This document shows positions 23,143-32,750 of a stretch of 64,000 nt of DNA, in pieces (positions within the stretch are counted from its first letter, which is position 1; every line of letters starts with the position of its first letter). This DNA is from Stictocephala bisonia. Its lineage: Eukaryota; Arthropoda; Insecta; Hemiptera; Membracidae. A program made the translations under genes and the position numbers. The stretch covers positions 52,509 to 116,508 of the forward strand of contig JAQJVL010002179.1 of NCBI GenBank assembly GCA_035578905.1. The letters run 5' to 3'. The notes beneath the pieces were generated by a model, which saw only the letters and a list, made by a program, of their open reading frames with translations, did not search any database and was not told where the DNA came from.

Positions 23143-26100
23143 ATGGTGGCATCCCTTGGTGGCAGCTTGAGCAGTTTCTACGTGGATGGAACGGTGAATG
23201 GGCGAAACTGTTGTCTTCTTCTTGACACGGGGGCTACTATGACTATCTTAAGAGCGGATGTCATTTCTCCTGAGGAACTCTCCCCAACCATGTGGACCTT
23301 GAAGACAGCCACGGGACAATCAGCACAGGTGTATGGGCAGACAGTTGCCTCCTTCGTCATTGGTGGCTGCAGATTTACACACTGTGCTCTGGTCGCTGAC
23401 ATAGAGGAAGAAGTCATCCTCGGCACAGACATCATGACGAAGCGCGGGTTTAAGCTAGATATGTCTAAAGGAGTAGTGACCGTTGGAGAGGAGGAGCTCA
23501 TCCTGCGACATAGGAAGAACTTCCGTGGTCACTTGCGCCTTTTGGAGGACACTACTCTTGCAGCGCAGAGCCGGGTGATATCTAAGGCATCACCAGAGGG
23601 GGACCCCGGTCAGGGTCAAAGTGTTCTTCTGGAACCAACCAGTGACGTCACTCAACAGCTCGCTCGCGGTGTCCTGGTCGCTAGGACACTGGTTACCATA
23701 GGACCTAATGTTCCAGTACAATTGATGTATCTGAACTATTACCCTGTCACTTTGAAGAGAGGCACGGTTGTTGGGGACTACACGCTTGTCTCATCTGTCG
23801 TCCGTCAGGTACAACATGCCGTCCCTAAGGCTAGAAGTCTCCCACAGGAATTAGAGAGCTTTTTAGAAGAATCCTGCAAAGAGCTTACACCTGAGCAAGG
23901 AAAGGAGTTGAAGGACCTCGTCAATAATTGGCAAGATATTTTTGAGTTAGGAGACGGGCCAAGGGGACGTACTAGCATCGTCCAGCACCGGATTGACACA
24001 GGCGACGCAAAACCAGTACGCCAGGCTCCAAGACGACTTCCACTGTCTAAGCGAGATGAGGCCGAGGGCATAATAAAAGAAATGCATAAAGATGGAGTCA
24101 TTGAGCCCTCAAATAGCCCGTGGGTGTCACCGGTTGTGCTGGTTAAGAAGAAGGATGGCTCTACCAGGTTTTGTGTGGACTACCGTCAGCTCAATAATAT
24201 CACCAAGAAGGATAGCTACCTGCTTCCTAGAATTGACGACACGCTGGACACCTTGGTAGGATGCCAACTATTCTCGCCTTTGGACCTTAGGAGCGGATAT
24301 TGGCAAGTAGCCCTGGCCCCTGAGGACAAGGAGAAGACTGCTTTTTCAATTGGGAGTGGCCTATGGCAATTTACTGTAATGCCATTTGGACTATGCAATG
24401 CCCCAGCCACTTTTGAACGTCTAATGGAGAGCGTCTTAAGGGGCTTGTCATGGGAGACCTGTCTCGTCTATTTAGACGACATTATTGTATTAGGAAAAAC
24501 CTTTTCAGATCATCTGACGAATTTAGAGCGGGTTTTCGAGAGGCTTCGTGCAGCGAACCTGAAGCTGAACCCGAAGAAATGCCACTTGTTTAGGAGGCAA
24601 GTAAGCTATCTTGGCCATGTCGTCTCGAGTAAAGGAGTTTCGGTTGATCCTGATAAAATCCGAGCAATAACCCACTGGCCTGTGCCTCGTGATAAACATC
24701 AGGTTAGGAGTTTCATCGGGCTTTGCACTTACTATCGCAGATTTGTTAAGGGGTTTGCCAATATTGCCAGGCCAATTACCAGACTAACGGAAGAGAAACG
24801 AGTCTTCGAATGGGACCAGAACTGCCAGCGATCCTTTGAGGAGCTGAAGAACAGGCTTAGCAGCGCCCCGATTCTGAGCTACCCAAGACCTGACGGACGA
24901 TTCATCCTCGATACGGATGCGAGTAACACCGCCATTGGAAGCGTCCTTTCTCAAATACAGGACGGTGAGGAACGTGTCATCGGGTACTTCAGTAAAGTCC
25001 TCTCAGCTCCGGAACGTAACTACTGCGTCACAAGGAGAGAACTTCTGGCAGTTGTGAAGTCAGTTGAACACTGCCACAAATACTTGTATGGAAGACGGTT
25101 CCTGTTGAGAACGGACCACGCGGCTCTCATGTGGTTACTGAGATTCAAGTCTCCAGAGGGTCAAGTGGCCAGATGGATCGAGCGCCTACAGGAGTATGAC
25201 TTCGAGTCCGAACATCGTCCTGGCTCCAGCCATCGGAACGCAGATGCGCTGTCTAGAAGGCCCTGTGAGGACGACTGCAAACACTGTTCTCGTCAAGAAC
25301 AGAGGACAGCAACTGTCAAAAGGTCTACTGTAGTTGACAACGCTTGGGAGCCTACAGCACTGCAGAAGGAGCAGAAAGAAGATCCTGATTTGAGATATCT
25401 GTTCAACTGGAAACAGTCCGATAAAGGGAGGCCATCGTGGCAGGAGGTTTCACCGCTTTCGAAGACTGTGAAAACCTACTGGGCGCAATGGGATTCCATG
25501 CTGATAGATAATGGCCTGTTGAAGAGGGCAGTGGAGTCTGTGGATGGGGGGAGCCGTAGGCTTCAACTAGTTGTTCCTCGGAGGAGAGTGCCGGATGTTT
25601 TAAGGGGGCTCCACAATGGGACATCGGGAGGCCACCTGGGAGTCCACCGGACCTTGGAAAAAGTACGAGACCGTTTCTATTGGGCTAATCTGAAGAACGA
25701 TGTGTTGGACTGGTGTCGCCGATGTACGACTTGTGCGGCATCCAACGGCCCACTGAAAAAGAGTAAGGCCCCGATGAGAAAGTACAATGTGGGCGCTCCA
25801 TTCGAGCGGATTGCCATTGATGTAGCGGGCCCCTTTCCCATCACCGACAGTGGAAATAAATTTATTCTAGTAGCAATGGACTACTTCAGTAAATGGGCTG
25901 AAGCCTATGCGCTTCCCAATCAAGAAGCTTCCACTGTCGCGGACGTGTTGGTGAAGGAATTTGTCAGTCGGTTCGGGGTTCCTATGGAACTACACTCCGA
26001 TCAAGGGCGAAACTTCGAGTCGGCTGTATTCACTGGAGTGTGTGAGGCTTTGGGGATCCGAAAGACAAGGACGACTCCTCTTCACCCTCAGTCGGATGGC

Positions 26101-27495
26101 ATGGTGGAGCGAATGAACCGAACCATGGGAAGGTATCTCTCAAAAGTTGTCTCCGAACATCAGCGAGACTGGGACCAGTACATACACCTGTTTCTACTAG
26201 CGTATCGCAGTTCTATCAGTGAGACAACTGGGCAAACACCTGCGAGTGTGGTATTTGGTCGGGAGCTCCGTCTACCGTGTGATCTGCAGTTTGGACTGAA
26301 ACCTGACGAAGACGTCGCTGGGGAAGATTATGTGTCAAATCTTCGAAAGAGAATGGACGACATACATGAGAGGGTTCGCTCAAACATCCTTGGAGCTAGT
26401 GACAGAATGAAGGACCGGTATGACATCAAGGCGGAGAAGGGTGGTTTCAAACAAGGAGAACTTGTCTGGCTGCACAATCCTCGAAGGCGTCGTGGCTACT
26501 GTCCCAAACTTCAGTCTTCATGGGAAGGTCCCTACGAGATAGTCGCAAGGATAAACGACGTGGTTTATAGGATTAAGAAGCGGCCAAACGGGAAGCCAAA
26601 AGTGGTCCATTTTAACCGCCTTGCACCCTATAAAGGAGACCATGGACCAGTTGAAGACCAACACACGAGGGCCGTTTCAGCTGAATCCAGGGACTTGGAT
26701 ATGGCGGATCGAGGTGGCGTTGCTGATGTGGTCTACAAGGACATCTTCTTGTTACCAAAGCGCTACACCCTTCCCCACTGTGTTGCAAAAGACCTAAGAA
26801 TGTCTCGCGGAATAGCCACGGTGTTCAGAAGAAAATATGGGGGCATTGAAGAACTGGAGAAGCAGAAACCGAGCATCGGCAAGGCACTTCATATTCAACG
26901 GAACGGCCAACACCTATTTTACCTGGTGACCAAGGAGCGCTCTCATCAGAAGCCCACCTATGAAGCATTGATGGAAAGTCTCCTGAACCTGCGGGCGGAA
27001 CTCCTTCGTAGGGGGCTTATGAAGCTCGCCATCCCTAGAATAGGCTGCGGGTATGACGGCTTGAATTGGGCAGTGGTCCGAAGGATGGTTCAAGGGATCT
27101 TCGCAGATTCTGGAATAACTGTGGTGGTCTGCGTCTTCAACCCTTGGGACTCAGGAATGAGGACGGTGGCTAAGGATGGGCTTACAAATCTGCGCCTGCC
27201 ACCAGGACCTGTTCCGGGACAGAACAGCCTTAAGGAGGGGGTAGTGTCGCGGGCTGCAACAATAGACGACCGGTTTAGCAAGGAGAGGGACAAAGGTGCT
27301 CCGCCCTCTGCCTTTGTGAGAGGGCGCCTCGAATATGATTGGTTCCCTCCTTACCCCGCCGCGCCTACCCTCCTGCCCCGTGAAGAATGTTCTCCATGTT
27401 TCTGGAAAGTCGCCTCCCCGCCATCGCTGGGCCTTTCTTCTAGTCACCGGAACCTTCGAGAAGGTGGGGTATCCCTATATAAGGGACTCGCCTGA
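23143..27495 (+). CDS. pol: Pol polyprotein: protease, RT, RNase H, integrase, plus C-terminal TARG1-like macrodomain
   Basis: 1450 codons. The aspartic protease motif DTGAT is at residue 28. RT has FCVDYRQLNN and YLDD at 443-446. RNase H has DTDAS at 590. Integrase has HHCC zinc-binding from His831, D-D-E at 893, 953 and 989, and a GPY/F module from Trp1127. Residues about 1190-1340 are a macrodomain of the TARG1/OARD1 type: DIFLLPKRYTLPHCVAKDLR, GIATVFRRKYGG, FYLVTKERSHQKPTYEAL, PRIGCGYDGLNW. Lys1264 and Asp1305 match the TARG1 catalytic Lys and Asp, including their 41-residue spacing. TARG1 removes ADP-ribose from Glu/Asp. The frame is -1 relative to gag and open from 23065, an 18-base overlap; frameshifting or reinitiation could express it. 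The last 83 codons lie inside the 3' LTR. Confidence 0.95.
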   Translation: MVASLGGSLSSFYVDGTVNGRNCCLLLDTGATMTILRADVISPEELSPTMWTLKTATGQSAQVYGQTVASFVIGGCRFTHCALVADIEEEVILGTDIMTKRGFKLDMSKGVVTVGEEELILRHRKNFRGHLRLLEDTTLAAQSRVISKASPEGDPGQGQSVLLEPTSDVTQQLARGVLVARTLVTIGPNVPVQLMYLNYYPVTLKRGTVVGDYTLVSSVVRQVQHAVPKARSLPQELESFLEESCKELTPEQGKELKDLVNNWQDIFELGDGPRGRTSIVQHRIDTGDAKPVRQAPRRLPLSKRDEAEGIIKEMHKDGVIEPSNSPWVSPVVLVKKKDGSTRFCVDYRQLNNITKKDSYLLPRIDDTLDTLVGCQLFSPLDLRSGYWQVALAPEDKEKTAFSIGSGLWQFTVMPFGLCNAPATFERLMESVLRGLSWETCLVYLDDIIVLGKTFSDHLTNLERVFERLRAANLKLNPKKCHLFRRQVSYLGHVVSSKGVSVDPDKIRAITHWPVPRDKHQVRSFIGLCTYYRRFVKGFANIARPITRLTEEKRVFEWDQNCQRSFEELKNRLSSAPILSYPRPDGRFILDTDASNTAIGSVLSQIQDGEERVIGYFSKVLSAPERNYCVTRRELLAVVKSVEHCHKYLYGRRFLLRTDHAALMWLLRFKSPEGQVARWIERLQEYDFESEHRPGSSHRNADALSRRPCEDDCKHCSRQEQRTATVKRSTVVDNAWEPTALQKEQKEDPDLRYLFNWKQSDKGRPSWQEVSPLSKTVKTYWAQWDSMLIDNGLLKRAVESVDGGSRRLQLVVPRRRVPDVLRGLHNGTSGGHLGVHRTLEKVRDRFYWANLKNDVLDWCRRCTTCAASNGPLKKSKAPMRKYNVGAPFERIAIDVAGPFPITDSGNKFILVAMDYFSKWAEAYALPNQEASTVADVLVKEFVSRFGVPMELHSDQGRNFESAVFTGVCEALGIRKTRTTPLHPQSDGMVERMNRTMGRYLSKVVSEHQRDWDQYIHLFLLAYRSSISETTGQTPASVVFGRELRLPCDLQFGLKPDEDVAGEDYVSNLRKRMDDIHERVRSNILGASDRMKDRYDIKAEKGGFKQGELVWLHNPRRRRGYCPKLQSSWEGPYEIVARINDVVYRIKKRPNGKPKVVHFNRLAPYKGDHGPVEDQHTRAVSAESRDLDMADRGGVADVVYKDIFLLPKRYTLPHCVAKDLRMSRGIATVFRRKYGGIEELEKQKPSIGKALHIQRNGQHLFYLVTKERSHQKPTYEALMESLLNLRAELLRRGLMKLAIPRIGCGYDGLNWAVVRRMVQGIFADSGITVVVCVFNPWDSGMRTVAKDGLTNLRLPPGPVPGQNSLKEGVVSRAATIDDRFSKERDKGAPPSAFVRGRLEYDWFPPYPAAPTLLPREECSPCFWKVASPPSLGLSSSHRNLREGGVSLYKGLA
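27232..27244 (+). other. Polypurine tract
   Basis: AAGGAGGGGGTAG directly precedes the 3' LTR (TGTCGC at 27245). This is the expected plus-strand primer site. It lies inside the pol reading frame. Confidence 0.85.
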
Positions 27496-27848
27496 TCAGT
27501 GAGTCAGTCTGGTTTTGGAGCAGTGAATTGAAAGTGTGACAGTAACCGTGACAGTGATCTATCGAGAAGATAGTGTGACAGTAACCGTGACAGTGCTCTA
27601 TCGGGAAGTTAGTGTGACAGGACATTTAGAATTATTGTCGTATTGTTATTTGTAAGTAATAGTGTTAGGACATTGAGGACTTGTTATTAGATTATAGATT
27701 CCTCTTTGTTAAATCAGTAAGTGTAAAAAAATTGTTTAGAACTTAGCTATTACTTTATTTTATTGTAATTAGATATTGTTAATAAATAGTTAGTTTAAAT
27801 CAGAAATCGCCATTCATTCATTTATTTAAGAACCCTAGATACGTAACA
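27245..27848 (+). repeat. 3' LTR
   Basis: 604 bp, nearly identical to the 5' LTR, ending TACGTAACA before the ATAA duplication. The pol frame runs through its first 251 bases to a stop at 27493-27495, just after the TATA box copy. The polyadenylation signal AATAAA is at 27781-27786. Confidence 0.97.
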
Positions 27849-27852
27849 ATAA

Positions 27853-29071
27853 TTATGCCAGTAGTTTCTTATTCTTTTTAAGTGGATTATGTGGACTTTT
27901 GTGGGGTGCATTGTTATTATATTACAAACATGAAGTTTTAAAATAATTTATCTAATTTTGAGATTATTTATTTTATGCACCTAAAAGTAATAATAAGTTC
28001 GCAACACCATAATAATAACATTTTACATTGATAGTTGGTATTTTTTGAATATAGAAAATAAGTAAATGAATATAATGTAAGTGCAACAATAATTGTGGTT
28101 CAAATAATAATAATAATGAATTAGTCAATAGTAATTAGAATTAGGTAATAATCATAATGAAGAATAGAAGAATAGTTAGTATCTAACATACAACCTACAC
28201 ACGATTTATTTATGACGAACAATTAACTTAAAAATAACTGATTTATTAATGAATATAAAAAAACTTATACACAAAACAATTGCACTTGTTTATTTTGAAC
28301 ATAAAACGGACTAAAGGATAATATTGTAAAATAAGTTTGTGATGCTCTTCTCTTATCATATAGTAGATAATATATAGAAAGGCAGTTTTTATTAGTAATC
28401 TGTTTTGATAAACGAAGTAAACTACAAATATACTTATATATCTATATAAAAATGTATAATATCGACGTATCTCGAATAAATACCCAACTAAAACCCCTAT
28501 ATTCATTTATTGTTTATTGTGAATAAGTATTTTTTCGTGCTTCTTTTATACACTATTAAGTATTGAAGTGTGAAGGGAATTCCAAAATACATCCAATCAC
28601 ATAATGTTATTAACATTTGTTTAATTAAAACTTCCGTTTATTCAGGTTTTATGGGTAAATAATTTACGAATTTTAAAGTGTCGAGTTGCTGTGAACCCCA
28701 TAAAAGAACGACAAGTACGTGGCCACCAGACCGGAACTAATGTAATCCCAAGATGGCTGCTTCCGGAGTGCCAGGTAATTGAATGAAGAGAGAATGAACA
28801 TAAATTATGAAAGTACTTCCAGGTCATCAGAATTAACTCTTATACCGATAAGTATGGAAGTCCAGAATACAATCACTAAGTGATTATAATGAACAAATTA
28901 TATCACCTTGTAAATATATACCAAGAGAATAATAAGTAGCCCAACTAACAAACACTTTATTGTGAAATCCAAACAAAATATTATTAACATTTATAATGAG
29001 CGTGTACCTTACAGAAATTAACTATACAAAAAGAATGAAAAATACCTAATACTCATCTAGGTATACAGATC
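27853..29071. other. AT-rich spacer, no gene seen
   Basis: AT-rich DNA. The block at about 28680-28800 (CCACCAGACCGGAACTAATG, CCAAGATGGCTGCTTCC) is homologous to 35895-35970 (AACCAGACTGGAACTGATGC, CCAAGAAGGGGTTGCTTC), a weak dispersed repeat. No recognisable gene. Confidence 0.5.
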
Positions 29072-29428
29072 TAACTAAATTTCAAATATGTTTATAATAG
29101 AACAAAACATCCATCAATACTTTAGTGTTACATTAATATATGCATATATCAAATGCAAACCCCCATCAAGTGTTACCTAATTTTAAAGGTCTTTATTAAA
29201 GAAGAACAAAGCCACAAACTAGAGGTATCTATCTCAATCCAGTGCAAAACTATATCCTGTCAACATTTTTACTAAAAATTGCATTTAAAATTAATAAAAA
29301 AAACTCTTTAAGATAAAAAAGCAGGAATAAGGAAATTTTAGAAAAATAAAAAAAATCTAAGCAAACAGATTATTTATCAAGTAAGTACAAAGGTCATAAG
29401 TCCGAACAAATGAGTCAACAAAACCACT
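29072..29428 (+). repeat. Inverted repeat, left arm (partner 32381-32750)
   Basis: It runs from AACTAAATTTCAAATATG through GAACAAAACATCCATCAATA, GCCACAAACTAGAGGTA and GTCATAAGTCCGAACA to GAGTCAACAAAACCACTG. The reverse complement of each of these, diverged, is found in order at 32381-32750. A third, partial copy in the same orientation lies at 32223-32345. Confidence 0.75.
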
Positions 29429-29649
29429 GTTTGTTTTTTTATTTTTTAAATTTTACGTAGAATAAAGAAATGTATGTATTACCAGGCTATATAGTATGGA
29501 TATATTAAGTTATTTGCAGTAAATATTTTTGATTTAGTAGGTATTCATAGTGTTTTGTATAGTTTGGAGGGTCATTTCCAACACATACACGCAGGTTCTT
29601 TTAAGCACACTAAATAATATCCCAACACAAATACAATTATTTACATCAT

Positions 29650-29910
29650 ACTAGGGGATATCGCTGCACGCTTCGCGTGCCAAACCCTTCATTCGCTGCG
29701 CTCGTGACACCTCGGACTTTAGTCCTGGCCCTTGACAACTGACTACAAATATATTTAGGTAGACTGTATCATGTAAATTGGTAATATTACATTTATTTAC
29801 AGTCGCTCACTCACAGTGCTTGCGTTGCTACCTATTTTTTAGTTTAAACGCCCAAAGATATTACTGAGCCTATTTAAAACACGTCCATTACATTTGTTTT
29901 TGTTTAACAG
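29650..29910. repeat. Dispersed repeat, second copy of 11580-11885
   Basis: It starts with the GC-rich, hairpin-rich block GCTGCACGCTTCGCGTGC and GCTGCGCTCGTGACACC, followed by AT-rich sequence matching 11650-11885 through the AGTCGCTCACTCAC and GCTACCTATTT blocks. The similar ATCGCTCGCTACGCTGC string in the arms of the large inverted repeat (about 3940 and 14190) may be a relative. Confidence 0.55.
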
Positions 29911-29951
29911 TTGAAGATTAATCAAATAAATAATATAACTGCATTATATTA

Positions 29952-30161
29952 CCTTTCAACATTCATTCAAATGATTGATGCCGGTGGAGCTGAGCCCTAT
30001 AATCGGATGTGAATAAAATCAATCTTACAACCGTCCTTGGTCTAACATTGGGAATACCTTTCAACATTCATTCAAATGATTGATGCCAGTGGAGCTGAGC
30101 CCTAGAATCAGATGTGAATAAAATCAATCTTACAACCGTCCCTGGTCTAACATTGGGCAAT
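29952..30161. repeat. Tandem duplication, 2 x 105 bp
   Basis: CCTTTCAACATTCATTCAAA begins at 29952 and again at 30057, and the two units match to CTAACATTGGG with a few substitutions. No coding content. Confidence 0.9.
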
Positions 30162-30445
30162 ATATAACCTCCTGAATATTAAAAACACCTGTTTGTAATA
30201 TTGTTTACATTCCAACAGCTGTTAAACAATGTGTAAATCATTATTTACATTTGAACAGCTGTTATTATTATGGCCGAAGAATGTACTTTAAGGGCTTACC
30301 GTGCCTTTCAGGGTGACATTATTGAAGAATCAAGACCTTATTGCACAACTACGAATAGAGGCAAATGTTTCTAAACATTAACTGTTTGAATTGGTTTTGA
30401 AATAAGGGACGAGTTGCGTGGACAACAACGGCTTCACGTATTTTT

Positions 30446-30468
30446 TATATATATATATATATATATAA
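30446..30468. repeat. (TA)n microsatellite
   Basis: Uninterrupted TA run of about 11 units. Confidence 0.9.
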
Positions 30469-30919
30469 GGTTTGGAACATATAGTATGATTAGTATAGAG
30501 TATAGCTGATTGATTTCTTAGTACGTTAAATTTGTATTTTCATTGTTTTATAACAAGAGGAAAGGGGTTTACTTTATTATTAACATAGGCAATCGTATAT
30601 TATAAATGACATGGAAAATTACTTTATTGTACAAAGTTTGTGACAATTGTTGAGGTTAGGACTAAAATGTCCTGTCTTACACATAACCATTATAAAACAA
30701 ATCTGCCAAAAGCAAAATGATTTTGTATAACTTTTTCAATAACGTCACCTCTTTGAAGTCCTTTTTATATGCTATAGAACAAATAACATCCCTTGGCAAG
30801 AGAAAAGTTAATGGTTGTTCTTTTGTTCTAAACGGTGTTTCCTTTATTGTTCTATAAGGGATATTTTTTTATTATTACAAATAAAAATGAATATTTATTG
30901 GAAATCACTCGAATACATT

Positions 30920-31090
30920 ATATTTTAAACTCCAATTAGATGGCTCCTATGAAAATTGTGCTTTTAATCCTTCGAGGAGTTGGCGTTTTAGAGTTTAAAT
31001 CTCGTTCAATTATGAGGTTAAGTGTTAGAGAGAACTCTATAGTCCTAACTTTGCCTCTAATAAAGCCATTTTTCATTTAATTTCATATCA
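30920..31090 (+). mobile_element. Retroelement 3' tail fragment
   Basis: TTATGAGGTTAAGTGTTAGA, CCTAACTTTGCCTCTAATAA and ATTTTTCATTTAATTTCAT match the layout at 905-1000 in the left arm (GAGGTTAAGTTGTAGAGAGG, AATTCGCCTCTTGTAATATG, TTTCATTTCATTTCA), and the reverse complement of 39690-39790. The shared end in repeated TTTCA suggests the 3' end of a non-LTR or SINE family. Confidence 0.5.
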
Positions 31091-31616
31091 CTCCTAGTTT
31101 TAATAAATTATCAGAAACTCGAATTACTGACTTTTTTACGTTTAATTTGAAATCTTTTGCTTCATGTGGAAAATATAATAATAACAGTTTATTTTTACAA
31201 CTGACAATATTTTATTTTTAAGTAATTTACTACCCATGGTTACCAGTAACTGTAGTTAGTGGGTTTAAATGACCTAAAGTAGAAATAATAAATAAATAAC
31301 TGAACATTAAACTACAGAAACAAATTTTATCAAAACAATTTATTACCAAGTAATATTGTTTAAATATTCCTTTACATTAATGGAAACTATTTTTCCAACC
31401 AGGAAAGTGCCAAATTTTGACTTCTAGATAATATATAATAAACCATCTGAATAATAAACAAAAACAATTATAAATAAAAACACAATTAATTATCAATTGT
31501 GCTGTTTATAAAGTGATATTTTAATGGAAGTACCACATTTAATAAAGGTTTAACATAAGAAGAAGAGATTAATATAGCTGATGACTTAATAACAAAGGAT
31601 TCCATACGATTTGAAA

Positions 31617-31838
31617 AATCATTCGGCAGCCTTAATTGTACAAAATGTAAATCGTAAAGTTATATACTATAGAACGTTTCATATACCAAGCATAATTATG
31701 GATGTAGTGTAATCCTATTAAGAGGTTTGATCAGATAGGGAACAATGGGACTAAATCATTGTTATGGCCTCCAAGTTGGTTCGGTATGGGGCTTAATACA
31801 ATGGCTTCATTTACTAGAGTACATCATGATTTTCTGGT
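31617..31838 (+). repeat. Dispersed third copy of an inverted-repeat arm segment
   Basis: It matches 17543-17720 plus 18023-18060 of the right arm and the corresponding part of the left arm, including GGATGTAGTGTAATCCTATT and GGCCTCCAAGTTGGTTCGGT. It carries the empty SINE site, so this segment belongs to an older repeat present at more than two places. Confidence 0.85.
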
Positions 31839-32222
31839 ATTTAGCATTAGTTAAATAGTTGATCATTTAGTAAACTGTAGTTCAAATCAGATTATGTCTT
31901 AACTAAGTGTGTTACGCGATATATAACAACTTCTTAGGGTATGTAACATGTTTTTCGAATATGTTATATGTAGCCTGAATCTGCTTGCAGAATATTCATG
32001 TTGAAGATTTACGGAATAGTTAGTTAGGTTACATCTTGTATAAAGTGTTATACAAGATGTTACAAAAGTCCTACCCCCTGTAACTTTTGAACGGAATTAA
32101 ACAAATCAATATCCTTTAGGGATAGGTATTTAATGAATAATAATGAGTTTTGCACTATATGAGAAGTTAACTCCTCAACCCAAAATTGGGAGTTGGGGGG
32201 GGGGGGGTGTCAAGTCCATCAT

Positions 32223-32345
32223 TTCAAATGCAAACCCCCGTCAAGTAACACCTCATTAAAAGGCATTTAAGAAAGAAGAACAATGCCACAAACTAGAGGT
32301 CTATCTCAATCCATTAATAAACTACAGCCTGTTGAGGTTTATTAA
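32223..32345 (+). repeat. Partial copy of the 29072-29428 arm
   Basis: CAAATGCAAACCCCCGTCAAG, GCCACAAACTAGAGGT and CTATCTCAATCCA match 29152-29273 in the same orientation. Together with the arm at 32381-32750 it forms a local hairpin-type arrangement. Confidence 0.7.
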
Positions 32346-32380
32346 AAAGTTACGTTAAAAAAATAAATAAAAATAGAAAC

Positions 32381-32750
32381 AGTAGTTTTGTTGACTCATC
32401 TGTTCGGACTTATGACCTTTGTACTTACTTGATAAATAATCTGTTTGCTTGGATTTTTTTTTAATTTTCTAAACTTACCTTATTTCTGCTTTTAATTCTA
32501 AAAGAGATTTTTTAATTGATTTAAAATGTAATTTTAAGTAAAAATTTTGACAGGATGTAGTTTTGTAATGGATTGAGATAGGTACCTCTAGATTGTGGCT
32601 TTGTTTTTTTATAAAGGCCTTTCAAACGATGTAACACTTGATGTTACATTAATTCTTGCATTTGATATATACATTTATTAATGTAACACTAACTAATCAA
32701 ATGTATTGATGGATGTTTTGTTCTGTTATAAACATATTTAAAATTTAGTT
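32381..32750 (-). repeat. Inverted repeat, right arm (partner 29072-29428)
   Basis: Reverse complement of 29072-29428 with notable divergence. The two arms enclose about 2.95 kb. If they are terminal repeats of one element its length would be about 3.7 kb, but no transposase is visible inside. Confidence 0.75.

Larger units (their letters stand above)
21032..27852 (+). mobile_element. Intact Ty3/Gypsy LTR retrotransposon with SAP-Gag and Pol-macrodomain fusion
   Basis: The element spans 21036-27848 and is flanked by the 4-bp duplication ATAA (21032-21035 and 27849-27852). Both LTRs are 604 bp, begin TG and end CA, and I noticed only two differences between them. The order is LTR, primer binding site for tRNA-Leu, gag (21833-23083), pol (23143-27495), polypurine tract, LTR. 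The Pol order protease, reverse transcriptase, RNase H, integrase is that of Ty3/Gypsy. Both ORFs are uninterrupted, so it may be able to transpose. No envelope gene is present. Its base composition is clearly less AT-rich than its surroundings. Confidence 0.97.
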
